Of a stretch of DNA of 64,000 nucleotides, positions 22,379 through 33,030 are shown piece after piece (the first letter of the stretch is position 1; every line of letters starts with the position of its first letter). The stretch spans positions 177,045,325 to 177,109,324 of the forward strand of contig NC_056732.1 of assembly GCF_019279795.1 (NCBI RefSeq). The letters run 5' to 3'. The notes beneath the pieces are model-generated. The model worked only from the letters and a program-made list of their open reading frames with translations. It was not told where the DNA came from and did not search any database. The stretch is from Protopterus annectens (lineage: Eukaryota; Chordata; Ceratodontiformes; Protopteridae). The position numbers and the translations under genes were made by a program.

Positions 22379-22500
22379 AGAACAGTTGTGTACACTTACC
22401 ATAAATGTAGATGAGTGCATTCACTGTTGCAGTCATTACATTTGGGTAATCTGCTGGCAGGTTGCCCTCAGTCGGCCTGATTAACAAAGTCTTGGGTCCT

Positions 22501-22566
22501 GCGTCAGTTGCTGTCCCTTCTTCTATGACGTCAGTTCGTCAGGGGTATAAAACATGCAGCAGACGC
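22501..22566 (+). repeat. Palindrome in the B1 terminal repeat
   Basis: Arms GCGTCAGTTGCTG and CAGCAGACGC enclose TATGACGTCAG, a cAMP-response-element-like TGACGTCA site. The layout matches palindromes in the A and C terminal repeats. Confidence 0.75.
22546..22552 (+). promoter_or_regulatory. TATA box in B1 left terminal repeat
   Basis: TATAAAA, 20-25 bases before the conserved CAGTTTTTCTTGCC segment. The equivalent site is inverted at 45327-45333 in the other repeat, where it would drive gag. The one here would drive transcription toward the recombinase antisense strand. Confidence 0.55.
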
Positions 22567-22760
22567 CGTTACATCAGTTTTTCTTGCCCCAGATGTCAGG
22601 TGCCTCCCAAATGGGGAGCAAAATATATGTATATAATTTAAAACACAAAAAATATACCCCCAAACAAAAGCAAATACACCAAAAAGGCTTTTAAGCATAG
22701 TAAAAGAAAGGAGAGGTATAGTAGGAGAAAAACAGGGGGCTGGAGGGTTGGTAACCAGGA

Positions 22761-22855
22761 CTGCAACAGTGAATACACTCGAACATCTACATTTATGGTA
22801 AGTGTAAACAACTGCACTATGTTCTTCGTGTTTCACTGTTGCAGTCATTACATTT
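22761..22855 (+). repeat. DIRS-B1 internal complementary region
   Basis: The first part (GACTGCAACAGTGAATACAC onward) is complementary to the left end at 22379-22440, the second part (ATGTTCTTCGTGTTTCACTG onward) to the right end at 45430-45472. The junction ACT|ATG is at 22818/22819. Confidence 0.87.
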
Positions 22856-22891
22856 GGGTAGAATCCCAAAGCTATGGTTGGGAGGATGGAT

Positions 22892-24080
22892 TTATACAGC
22901 ATTAGGAGCAGCTATAAGGCCCTGCAGGACAGCAGTGGCAAAGCCAGCTCTGGATTTAGAGGAGAGAGGTAAATGGTAATGCTTGGTGAACGTATGAACT
23001 GAGCTCCAGGTAGCAGCTTCTAGAATGTCTCTGGTAGGAACCCCTCTGAGAAAGGCTGCAGAAGTAGATACAGTCCTGGTGGAATGAGATCTGATCCCCT
23101 TGGGGATAGGTTTACCATGGTGCATATAGCAGAAACAAATACAATGGCTTATCTATTTGGAAATAGTCTGCTTTGAAATAGCCTTTCCCTCTTGCCCCTG
23201 CAGCAAATGCCACCAATAGTTGTTCCGATTTTCTTAGAGATTTTGTCCTGTTTAAGTAGAATCTAAGTTGTCTGTGTACATCCAATGAATGCAGAATCCG
23301 CTCACCCTTGTTCTGTGGATTGGGAAAGAAGGTTGGCAGATGAATGGTCTGATTAAGAGCCACACTGGATAGCACTTTAGGCATGAAAGATGGATTGGTC
23401 CTGAGAGACACCCTGTCCGGATGAAAAATAATGAAAGGCTCCACTGCCATAAGAGCCTGTAATTCTGAAATCCTTCTAGCTGAAGTGACTGCTAAAAGGA
23501 AAGCTGTTTTACAGGAGAGAAATTTTAGGTGTGCAGTAGCAGCTGGCTCAAAAGGAGGGAGAGTGAGTTTTTCCAAAACAAAATGGAGGTCCCTTGCAGG
23601 AGTTGGTGCTCTCCTGGGAGGTCTTAAATTTTTGGCCCCTCTGAGATACTACTTTAGCAGAGAATGAGAAAAGAGGGGAGGTTCTGTGTTGTAATGAAGT
23701 GAGATGGCAGAGGCATGGATTTTTATGGAAGAAAAAGACAGGCCCTTGTGAAGCATCTCAGTTAAGTATTGAGGAATATTGGGCATTGCTGTGCTTATTC
23801 CTTGTGAGTGGTTCCAGGCACAGAATCTTTTCCATTTGTCAGCATAAGATTTTCTAGTACTAGGCCTTCTAGCCTCCAAAATGACATCCATCACAGGTTT
23901 GCTGAGGGATGCCAAGGGTGAAATTAGTTGATTAGCCACGCTGCAAGTTTCAAAGTTTGGAGCTGAGTGTGCAAAATTTGGTAGTTCTGCTGAGACAGTA
24001 AGTAAGGTGTCTGAGGCAGGTGCCACGGAGGAAGGTGTGAAACATTGTGCAGGAGTGGGTACCAGTGTTGGCGAGGCCAA
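22892..24080 (-). pseudogene. DIRS-B1 tyrosine recombinase (frameshifted)
   Basis: Three frames make one gene: 24080-23649, 23576-23112 and 23125-22892. Recognisable are LEARRPSTRKSYADKWKRF, LEKLTLPPFEPAA, SARRISELQAL (catalytic Arg), SHSTRTVSTSAAFLRG (His-x-x-Arg) and ATWSSVHTFTKHYHLPL with the likely catalytic Tyr. A stop after FSHSLLK (23649) and a frameshift near 23115 break it. The SAAFLRG site is in frame here, unlike A1 and C. The start overlaps the end of the RT gene. Confidence 0.87.
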
Positions 24081-24116
24081 TCTGGAGCAACCAGAATCAT
24101 TTTTGGTTTGTCCTGT

Positions 24117-25280
24117 CTAACTTAGTAGAACTTTGGAGAGCAGAGGCAGAGGGAGAAAAGCATAGACTGATAGGTTTTTCCAGTTGAATGATAGAGCATC
24201 CACTTTACAAGCTTTTTTGTGATGAATTCTTGTGCAGAATTTGTCCAACTGATAGTTCTGGGGTGAGTCAAAAAGATCTATGTCTGGGCTTCCCCATTTG
24301 TGTGGCAACATGTTGAAAACTTGTGGTTCCAGTTTCCATTCATGTGGGTCCTTAAGATTTCTTCTTAGTTCGTCTGCCAGAGTATTTAGCTTTCCTGGCA
24401 GGAATTGAGCTTGCAGTTGTATTTGATAGGTCAAGGCCATGTTCCACAATGCCATGGCTAGTCTGCAAAGGGGGAAGGAATGTGTACCCAACTGCTTGTT
24501 TATGTACCACATAACTGGTGTTGTCTGTCTATCATTAGTTGCCCTGGATGAAGGTAGTCCTTGAAGGCTGTCAGTGCATTCTGTACAGCTAGCATCTCGT
24601 TCTGATTGATGTGTAGGTACATTTGATTTGGGCTCCATTTGCCCTTAATGAACTTTCCTGCCAGATGAGCCCCCAAGCATAGTCTGATATGTCTGTAGTT
24701 AGGGTTTGGGCGGCAGGGGGTGGAGTGAATGGCAGTTCCTTGTTTTGGTGGCAGGCCTCTGCCCACCATAGGAACTCTAGTTGCAGACAAGGTATAACAG
24801 GAATCACTGTTTCCAGGCTGTGGCAATGCTGACTCCATAAACTTTATAAGTACCACTGAAGTTTCCTCATATGCAGTCTTGCATATGGAATTAGAAGAAT
24901 GCAGGAGACCATGAAGCCCAAGGCTTGCAGAATTTGTCTTGCAGATAGCAGGGTTTTGTGGCCACCTGTTTGAAGTAAGTTACCAATTGAATTTGCTTTT
25001 TCTGGGCAGTTGTATTCAAGCTTGCACCCAGGAATGTAATTTTTTGAGAGGATACCAGTTGTGATTTATTTTCGTTTATGGTGTACCCTAGACAGGTTAG
25101 AACCCTTTTTACAAATGCCAGATGCTTTAGAAGAATGTCCTTATTTTCTGCCTGAATTAGACAATCTTCCAGGTATGGATATATTTGAATATTCATTTGC
25201 CTGCAAAATGCAATTACTGGTGCCAGGCACTTTATGAAGACCCTGGGTGCAGTAGATAAGCCAAAGGGCAGTGCAGAGAA
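24117..25280 (-). pseudogene. DIRS-B1 RT (3' half), RNase H and methyltransferase-like region
   Basis: Continues the RT from 42836. Adjacent to the A2 junction is SALPFGLSTAP, then IQIYPYLEDCLIQAENK. The catalytic YLDD is YLED, which should abolish or greatly reduce polymerase activity. Later frames show the RNase H segment (LHINQNEMLAVQNAL, VMWYINKQLGTHSFPLCR, NTLADELRRN) and DIDLFDSPQNYQLDKFCTR to AFLPLPLL of the methyltransferase-like domain. At least three frameshifts (near 24880, 24600, 24510) are visible. Confidence 0.85.
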
Positions 25281-25347
25281 AGTACAGTTTTGTACCTACC
25301 ATAAATGTAGATGTCCGATAGGCATGCATCTGCAGTCCTTACAAATG

Positions 25348-25759
25348 ACAGAATAGCAGCACTTCCCAAAACCAGGGTAATCGAATAAAAAATGAGAAAA
25401 CACGATCACTGCCTCAAAACACCAGCAACCACACCAAGCCTTGGAAGTAAATCCTTTTAATTCACCGACTAAGCGCTTTCACCAAATAATTGGCTTCCTC
25501 AGAGTCAGTGTTACACAAAGAACATACACATTTTATACTGTTTAGTCATAATGACATCACCTCATCATTCAATTAATTAATTCCAATTAAACAATTATAA
25601 ATAACTGTTATTGCAAAATCCACACTTTCTTGTCACACAAATATATAAATACATACAATAACTTTGCACATAACTTTAAAAAAACTGTTTAAACAATTTA
25701 ACTTAAAAAATGTATAAACAAATAAACCTTAATGTACTTAGCCATTTTTAAAAACCCAT
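25348..25759 (-). repeat. Penelope pLTR of the inverted copy plus 5' leader stub
   Basis: Reverse complement of 36902-37273 (pLTR). At 25348-25390 it continues about 40 bases past the pLTR boundary into sequence matching 27560-27600, the leader downstream of the pLTR. This copy was therefore made from a template where a pLTR was followed by another 5' leader, as in tandem arrays. Confidence 0.82.
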
Positions 25760-27200
25760 TTATATAATACTAGCCTTGAATTTCAAAACTGGTTTTAAAG
25801 AAATATAGTCATTAATACCAGGTTGTCTAGTGGCATTTAACCTCAACTGCCACTTAGTTTCTAAAAGGGCTACCCTATTGTTGATATCCCCTCCCTGCTC
25901 TAAAAGTACTCTATCTATAATGAAGAATAAAAACTTCTTAAACTCCTTGCAGTTCGTACTGTGAATATAAAGTGCATTGTGGGAATCCTTATTCTTAATC
26001 GCTCTCACATGTTCAGCAATCCTTTCACGTAATTTACGAGTGGTCATACCTATGTAAAATGCTTCGCAGGTTGAACATAAGGCCACATACACCAAATTCT
26101 TGGTATTACAATTACACTTCCCCGGGCAAGGTAAAGTCTGCCCCCACCCTTTCACACACACATATGATCCTTCTGCTATATACCTGCAGCATCTACAACA
26201 ACCACATTTAGACATCCTAGATACTCTGTTCCTAACCTCACATTCAAGGATGCTTTTCAAGTTGTCACCTTTACTGTAAACAATTCTGGAATTTGATCCC
26301 AATATCCCCTTTGTGGTGTCACTTAGACAATACTCCCACATCCTATGTAACACTTTGACTATCTCTGCACTTCTCTCATTAAATTTCAAAATGAAACATG
26401 CTCCAAGTGAAGTTATTCCTTTAGACACTTCCTGGTTCTTCTCCAAATCATTCACCCCACACAAAATAGGTGAATATAATGAACCTCTCTGTTTATACAC
26501 GTCTTTTTTCAACTTCAATAACAATTTAAGCGGGTACCCCCTATCCATCAACATACCAATCAACTTGAACATTTCCTGTTTAAACAAGCATTCATCACTC
26601 ACCAATCTAGATAATCGCACCATCTGTCCTTTAGCCACACCCTTCCTCTGATGGTATGGGTGACAGCTTTTAAAGTGCAACAATGAGTTAGAATAGCTTT
26701 CTTTTCTATATATAGAACTAGACAAACCTACTTCACTCTTAAAAATTGCTATATCCAAAAAATGAATACTATCTTTTTTCCACTGAAAGGTAAATTTCAA
26801 AAAACTAGTGGTGTTATTTAAATATTCAATAAACTCCTTTGCTTGAACTTCGTCACCCTTCCATAAAATGAGTAAATCGTCCAGAAACCTATTATATAGA
26901 ATAATGTTCTCCATAAATCTAGTTGGGAAAACAAACATTCTCTCCCATGTTAAGAGAACCATGTTTGCAAAGATAGGGGCGCACCTAGCGCCCATAGCAA
27001 CGCCCGAGCGTTGTTGAAACGTCTCTCCTTCAAATTTAATAAAATTATTCAAGAGAATCATCTCCATTAATTCACAAATTAAGTTAATCCTACTCTTGTC
27101 AACATTGTTACTCATTATTAAACTCTCACGAAACATATCCAGACCCTCATTGTGGGGGATGGTAGAAAACAAGTTTACTACATCTATGGTTAAAAAACTG
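25760..27200 (-). pseudogene. Penelope RT / GIY-YIG protein, 5'-truncated inverted copy
   Basis: Open frame on minus beginning within FLTIDVVNLFSTIP (RT motif A) and running without a stop to the natural end. It retains GVAMGARCAPIFANM (motif B), RFLDDLLILWKG (motif C), the Cys-rich linker and FYIGMTTRKLRERIAEHVR of the GIY-YIG nuclease. It also keeps the terminal ETKWQLRLNATRQPGIND, missing from the plus copy because of DIRS-C. Upstream RT motifs (DKGGG, IPKVHK) are absent. The truncation point abuts the plus copy pLTR with short shared TGGCTAAG-like sequence. Confidence 0.9.
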
Positions 27201-27573
27201 GCTAAGTACATTAAGGTTTATTTGTTTATACATTTTTTAAGTTAAATTGTTTAAACAGTTTTTTTAAAGTTATGTGCAAAGTTATTGTATGTATTTATAT
27301 ATTTGTGTGACAAGAAAGTGTGGATTTTGCAATAACAGTTATTTATAATTGTTTAATTGGAATTAATTAATTGAATGATGAGGTGATGTCATTATGACTA
27401 AACAGTATAAAATGTGTATGTTCTTTGTGTAACACTGACTCTGAGGAAGCCAATTATTTGGTGAAAGCGCTTAGTCGGTGAATTAAAAGGATTTACTTCC
27501 AAGGCTTGGTGTGGTTGCTGGTGTTTTGAGGCAGTGATCGTGTTTTCTCATTTTTTATTCGATTACCCTGGTT
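27201..27573 (+). repeat. Penelope upstream pLTR
   Basis: Direct repeat of 36919-37273 with high identity, from GCTAAGTACATTAAGGTTTA to GATCGTGTTTTCTCATTTTT. A 33-base segment at 27224-27256 is inverted relative to the downstream copy (36942-36974). This is probably the promoter-bearing region. Confidence 0.85.
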
Positions 27574-27647
27574 TTGGGAAGTGCTGCTATTCTGTGTTTT
27601 GTACATTCGATTCTGCTTCAGTTCATTGGTGTACTGTGCTGAGTAGT

Positions 27648-28757
27648 ATGGAGGGTGTCTTGAAAGAAATTTCTATTGCAGTGAACAAATTGCTCAAAAT
27701 GTATGAAAAGGACAGAGCGATTGTGGTTTCTAGCCCTACTGATTCTCAGGTAGAGCTATACACTATGCACTCTCCGGTTGCTTCAGTTTCCAGCTTGCCG
27801 CCAGGGCAGAAACCAGCGGTTCCGGTTTCTTTCTCGGAGGTGGTTTCCAATTCCGGTGTGAGATCGTCGGCCGGCCCGAATGGGAGTGTTGGAGCAGCAT
27901 CGGAGTCTCGTGTTCCCCCTGTTAGGCGTGAGGGGGAAGCAAGGGATCATGAATTACTTTCCTGGTTTGAAGAGCCTGAGTTTGTTGATCGGACAATATT
28001 TTCGAGGTTGGAGCCAACAGTACCGTTGTCATTGAAGGAGCAGATTTCCAGGTATGATAGATTGTGTACCAAATACAAAGCGTTGCAGTTAGACAATCTT
28101 TTTCTTGGTCGCTCCAAGGAGCTTAACCAAGTGCCGAAGGGGCTTCGGATGTGGAAGCTTCCTATGGGCATAGAGGTTGGCTCCGTGGCTTACAAGGAGC
28201 TGATTGCTTTGTACGACAAAGCTGGTCTTGATATGTTAAACATTATTATTAGAAACAATTCCAGTAAGTTACTCTCTATACGTGAAGATATTTTGAAACT
28301 CCACAATAATATTTGTACTGATTTGTTATTTTTTCAACATGAGGTTCATTTTAACAATGTGCATAAAAAATTAAAAGGGTTTGTGGACAAAAATATGGCG
28401 CTCAAATTCAAAAAGTTGGCAAGGGACACAGCTGATTACCAGCACAATACTGCCTACCCGCCTGGTAATTATAGGAACAGGGGTCATTTAAATTCAAATT
28501 CAAATACAAACCCTCATTTTAATCAGAGAAACAACCGCTATTCGCATGTCAATCAATTTGATTCAGTTCAAGTGAATGAAGCACCTGTAGGTGCTAACAG
28601 GGAAACACCCGATCAAGTTTTTGATGAAGTGGATTTTTTGGATCCACCCATGGGACCGCGAAGGTCCAAGAGGCTATTAAGCAAGGCACAAAAGACAGTT
28701 TTCATGGACAAACAATATCGGGACTGGGGGAGAGAAGAACACCACGGACTGTATTGA
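27648..28757 (+). CDS. Penelope ORF1, unknown function
   Basis: A 369-codon frame starting at MEGVLKEISIAVNKLLKMY (the open frame extends upstream to 27534, but this is the first Met after the pLTR with a coil-like start). The N-terminal segment has heptad-like hydrophobics. A Pro/Ser-rich stretch follows, then a more ordered block (FSRLEPTVPLSLKEQISRYD, then FVDKNMALKFKKLARD). The C-terminal part is Asn-rich (NRGHLNSNSNTNPHFNQRN) and ends RRSKRLLSKAQK. The coil plus basic tail suggests an RNA-binding, gag-like role, by analogy only. It ends at TATTGA, immediately before the ORF2 frame. Confidence 0.75.
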   Translation: MEGVLKEISIAVNKLLKMYEKDRAIVVSSPTDSQVELYTMHSPVASVSSLPPGQKPAVPVSFSEVVSNSGVRSSAGPNGSVGAASESRVPPVRREGEARDHELLSWFEEPEFVDRTIFSRLEPTVPLSLKEQISRYDRLCTKYKALQLDNLFLGRSKELNQVPKGLRMWKLPMGIEVGSVAYKELIALYDKAGLDMLNIIIRNNSSKLLSIREDILKLHNNICTDLLFFQHEVHFNNVHKKLKGFVDKNMALKFKKLARDTADYQHNTAYPPGNYRNRGHLNSNSNTNPHFNQRNNRYSHVNQFDSVQVNEAPVGANRETPDQVFDEVDFLDPPMGPRRSKRLLSKAQKTVFMDKQYRDWGREEHHGLY

Positions 28758-31301
28758 TTGAGAATGACTTTGTTCATAGCGGTTGTGACCCTGGACATGA
28801 CCGGACAGTTGACATTAGCACATGTGTAAATGATTCCTCTGTTCTTGTTTTTAATTCTCCTGTATATGGGATGTGCTTTGACAATGTGTGTTCACTGGGG
28901 GGTACTGAGGTTGGATGTGAAAATATTTGTTTAGATGCAAATGGAAATGAATTTGAAGTCTTAAAAGTTAACACTATGGTTGAATCTGCTGTTGTGGGTT
29001 CACCTGGTTCCAACATGGTTTATGAGCACGATGAGTTAAATAATGTTATACTGGAGGTTCCTACTCAGAATGTGCTTGATAGGGATTCCATTTGTGCTGA
29101 TTTAGGTCCGACTTGTCAAATTATACAGAAAAGTGATTTTTTTATTTACAACTACACGGATAAGGGAATTAGTTATGTGTATTTTGATTTATTTACGAAG
29201 GGGATTAATTTTGTACCAAGTTTTAAACTAGATGTAACTCAACTGTTGATTAATTTGAAATTATTTGCAAGGAAATTAAATTTGGAGATGTATTTTCATG
29301 ACAATCACAGTATTCAAACGAATGTTGAAGCATTTGGGTACAAGACACTTACAAGGAAAAGTACTTTTATTCCCCCACCATTTAGTGAAGTGTTAGCTCT
29401 TGAAAAATTATTGGACTTTGAGTTTAGGAGAATATGTAGTGCTAGGCACATTTTGATTGACAATTTAACAGCACATGAAAGGTTGTTGTTAAAAGAACTA
29501 AGGAACTCTAATAACATCAGGTGCATGAAACCGGACAAGGGTGGGGGGATGGTTTTGATGAGCAAGTTAGATTACATTGCATCTATGATGTTTATTTTAG
29601 AAGACCATGGAACATACAAAAGGGTATCGAGAAATGAAATTAATATTGCTTACAAAAGGATTGAATTATATCTCTTGGATGCCCTTTTTCAAGGTATGAT
29701 TACAGAAGTTGAATACGACTATTTGATGGTTAAAAACTCTGTCTTACCCAATATATTTGGGATTCCTAAGGTCCACAAGGGTGTGGTTAACTTACAGTTT
29801 AGACCTACTGTAGCAGCGAAGGGTTCAAAAACTGAACCCTTAGCCTCCTTTGTTGACTTTTTGTGTAAGAGGGTGTTGGACGAGGTCCCCCATATATTAA
29901 GAGATTCATGGCATTGCCTTGAAAGACTGAGAGACGTCAAGGAAGATTATGGTTCATACAGTTTTTTAACCATAGATGTAGTAAACTTGTTTTCTACCAT
30001 CCCCCACAATGAGGGTCTGGATATGTTTCGTGAGAGTTTAATAATGAGTAACAATGTTGACAAGAGTAGGATTAACTTAATTTGTGAATTAATGGAGATG
30101 ATTCTCTTGAATAATTTTATTAAATTTGAAGGAGAGACGTTTCAACAACGCTCGGGCGTTGCTATGGGCGCTAGGTGCTCCCCTATCTTTGCGAACATGG
30201 TTCTCCTAACATGGGAGAGAATGTTTGTTTTCCCAACTAGATTTATGGAGAACATTATTCTATATAATAGGTTTCTGGACGATTTACTCATTTTATGGAA
30301 GGGCGACGAAGTTCAAGCAAAGGAGTTTATTGAATATTTAAATAACACCACTAGTTTTTTGAAATTTACCTTTCAGTGGAAAAAGGATAGTATTAATTTT
30401 TTGGATATAGCAATTTTTAAGAGTGAAGTAGGTTTGTCTAGTTCTATATATAGAAAAGAAAGCTATTCTAACTCATTGTTGCACTTTAAAAGCTGTCACC
30501 CATACCATCAGAGGAAGGGTGTGGCTAAAGGACAGATGGTGCGATTATCTAGATTGGTGAGTGATGAATGCTTGTTTAAACAGGAAATGTTCAAGTTGAT
30601 TGGTATGTTGATGGATAGGGGGTACCCGCTTAAATTGTTATTGAAGTTGAAAAAAGACGTGTATAAACAGAGAGGTTCATTATATTCACCTATTTTGTGT
30701 GGGTTGAATGATTTGGAGAAGAACCAGGAAGTGTCTAAAGGAATAACTTCACTTGGAGCATGTTTCATTTTGAAATTTAATGAGAGAAGTGCAGAGATAG
30801 TCAAAGTGTTACATAGGATGTGGGAGTATTGTCTAAGTGACACCACAAAGGGGATATTGGGATCAAATCCCAGAATTGTTTACAGTAAAGGTGACAACTT
30901 GAAAAGCATCCTTGAATGTGAGGTTAGGAACAGAGTATCTAGGATGTCTAAATGTGGTTGTTGTAGATGCTGCAGGTATATAGCAGAAGGACCATATGTG
31001 TGTGTGAAAGGGTGGGGGCAGACTTTACCTTGCCCGGGGAAGTGTAATTGTAATACCAAGAATTTGGTGTATGTGGCCTTATGTTCAACCTGCGAAGCAT
31101 TTTACATAGGTATGACCACTCGTAAATTACGTGAAAGGATTGCTGAACATGTGAGAGCGATTAAGAATAAGGATTCCCACAATGCACTTTATATTCACAG
31201 TACGAACTGCAAGGAGTTTAAGAAGTTTTTATTCTTCATTATAGATAGAGTACTTTTAGAGCAGGGAGGGGATATCAACAATAGGGTAGCCCTTTTAGAA
31301 A
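28755..31301 (+). CDS. Penelope ORF2, reverse transcriptase with GIY-YIG endonuclease (C-terminus displaced)
   Basis: Frame open from about 28754; no early ATG, the first codon option is TTG in TGATTG at the ORF1 stop, and the first Met is near 28871. RT motifs, numbered from that TTG: KPDKGGGMVLM 259-269, IPKVHK 337-342, DVVNLFSTIP 408-417, GVAMGARCSP 468-477, RFLDD 506-510. A Cys-rich linker (CGCCRCCRYI, then CPGKCNC) precedes the GIY-YIG nuclease, LVYVALC and FYIGMTTRKLRER (771-796). All key residues look intact. DIRS-C splits the frame after VALLE; the last 32 codons lie at 36804-36901. This protein copied and inserted the element. It is the best preserved coding region of the window. Confidence 0.93.
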
Positions 31302-31414
31302 AGTACAGTTTTGTACCTACCATAAATGTAGATGTTCGAAGATCCACATTGCTGCAGTCCTTACACTTGGGTAGTCCGCTGTCCTCGGTCGGCCCGAATA
31401 TCAAAGTATAAGGC

Positions 31415-31482
31415 TGACGTCGGTCAAGGCGCATTTGACTGACATCAGGACGTCAGGGTACAAATGCGCATGACCGACGTCA
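31415..31482 (+). repeat. 68-bp palindrome in the C terminal repeat
   Basis: Outer arms TGACGTCGGTCA and TGACCGACGTCA; inner arms GCGCATTTG and CAAATGCGC; centre GACATCAGGACGTC. Its mirror copy lies at about 36655-36722 in the other terminal repeat. It could form a long hairpin or bind dimeric factors. Confidence 0.88.
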
Positions 31483-31682
31483 TATCCTCAGTCTTTTCTT
31501 GCCCCAGATGTCAGAAGACCCTAAAAATAAAGGTCAAACCCCAAAGACAACAACCAAACAACCAACCATCCTAACACTAAAAATATGTACAATATATACA
31601 ATATATACAATATACCTCATATTGACAACCCAACCCACACAACCGCCTCAAACTACAGAGGGGAAGGAGGGAGGGTAAATTG

Positions 31683-31785
31683 GACTGCAGCAATGTGGAT
31701 CTTCGAACATCTACATTTATGGTAGGTACAAAACTGTACTATGTTCTTCATCTCACATTGCTGCAGTCCTTACACTTGGGTAGAA
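31683..31785 (+). repeat. DIRS-C internal complementary region
   Basis: GACTGCAGCAATGTGGATCT onward is complementary to the left end (31302-31360), and ATGTTCTTCATCTCACATTG onward to the right end (36750-36803). Junction ACT|ATG at 31740/31741. Confidence 0.9.
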
Positions 31786-31817
31786 TCCCAAAGCAGAGGT
31801 AAGGGAGGATGGCCAAA

Positions 31818-33030
31818 CTATAATGAAGCAGGAGCTGCCAAAATGCCCTGCAAAACAGCAGTGGCAAAACCAGCCCTGGATTTAGAGTACAGTGGAAGGT
31901 GATAATTCCTAGAGAAAGTATGCACTGAACTCCAAGTAGCTGCCTCCAAAATATCCTTAGTTGCCACCCCCTCAAAAAGCTGTTGAAGTGGCAGTAGCCC
32001 TAGTGGAATGAGGCCTAATCTCAGCTGGAATCTCCTTGCCATGATGGGAATAACAGAAAGCAATGCAAAACCCAATCCACTTAGAAATAGTTTGTTTTGA
32101 CACAGGCTTGCCCTGAGAACTCAAAGCAAAAGAAACAAATAACTGCTGAGACTGCCTGAACCCTTTAGTTCTGTCCAAATAATATCGCAACTGCCTGTGA
32201 ACATCTAAAGTGTGCAAAATCTTTTCCCTTTATTTTGGGGATTTGCATAAAAAGTAGGCAAATGAATAGTTTGGTTTAAAGCCACACTAGAAACCACTTT
32301 AGGCATAAAGGAAGGATTAGTACGTAAAGATACCCTATCCTTATGAAAATTAAGAAAGGCTCCACCGCCATAAGGGCCTGCAACTCAGAAACCCTTCTTG
32401 CAGAGGTAATAGCCAACAAAAAAGCAGTCTTCCATGACAAAAACTTTAATTCAGCAGTAGCTGCAGGCTCAAAAGGTTGTAGAGTGAGTTTCTCCAACAC
32501 AAAATTGAGATCCCAAGCAGGAGTAGGAGCTCTTCGTGGGGGTCTTATATTCTTTGCCCCTCTAAGAAATTGCTTGAACAAAGGATGAGAAAACAATGGT
32601 GGGTCACAATCATAGTGAGCGAAATTGCTGCAGCATGAACCTTAATAGAAGAGAAGGACAAACCTTTGTCCAATAACTCAGTAAGATATTGAAGAGCCAC
32701 ACTTAAATTAGGCTCAGAAACATCAAAATCCTTTGCTGCACTCCAAAATAAAAATCTCTTCCATTTATCTGCGTACACTTTCCTTGTACTAGGCCTTTTA
32801 GCTTCCAAAATAACATTCAAAACTTGCTGTGGAAGTGGAGGCCCACTATGGTTCAAAACAGAATATGCCACGCTGTTAGGTGCAGAGAGTGAAGCTTGAC
32901 ATTGAGCAAATGACTGTCCTCCTGAGACAACAGGTGTGGAATCGAAGGCAAAGGCCATGGAGGCTTCCGTACCAGGCTTCTCAGTAATGGGTACCAATGC
33001 TGTCGAGGCCAATCTGGAGCTATCAAAATC
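31818..33030 (-). pseudogene. DIRS-C tyrosine recombinase (three frameshifts)
   Basis: Segments in order: STALVPITEKPG, LEAKRPSTRKVYADKWKRF, SIKVHAAAISL, then (new frame at 32596) FSHPLFKQFLRG, LEKLTLQPFEPAA, SARRVSELQAL. A third frame at 32217 gives HRQLRYYLDRTKG and RPHSTRATATSTAF followed by TGA. The last frame gives DILEAATWSSVHTFSRNYHLPL with the likely catalytic Tyr. The final break sits at exactly the same place and in the same +1 sense as in A1. Catalytic Arg, His-x-x-Arg and Tyr are all present across the frames. Confidence 0.87.
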
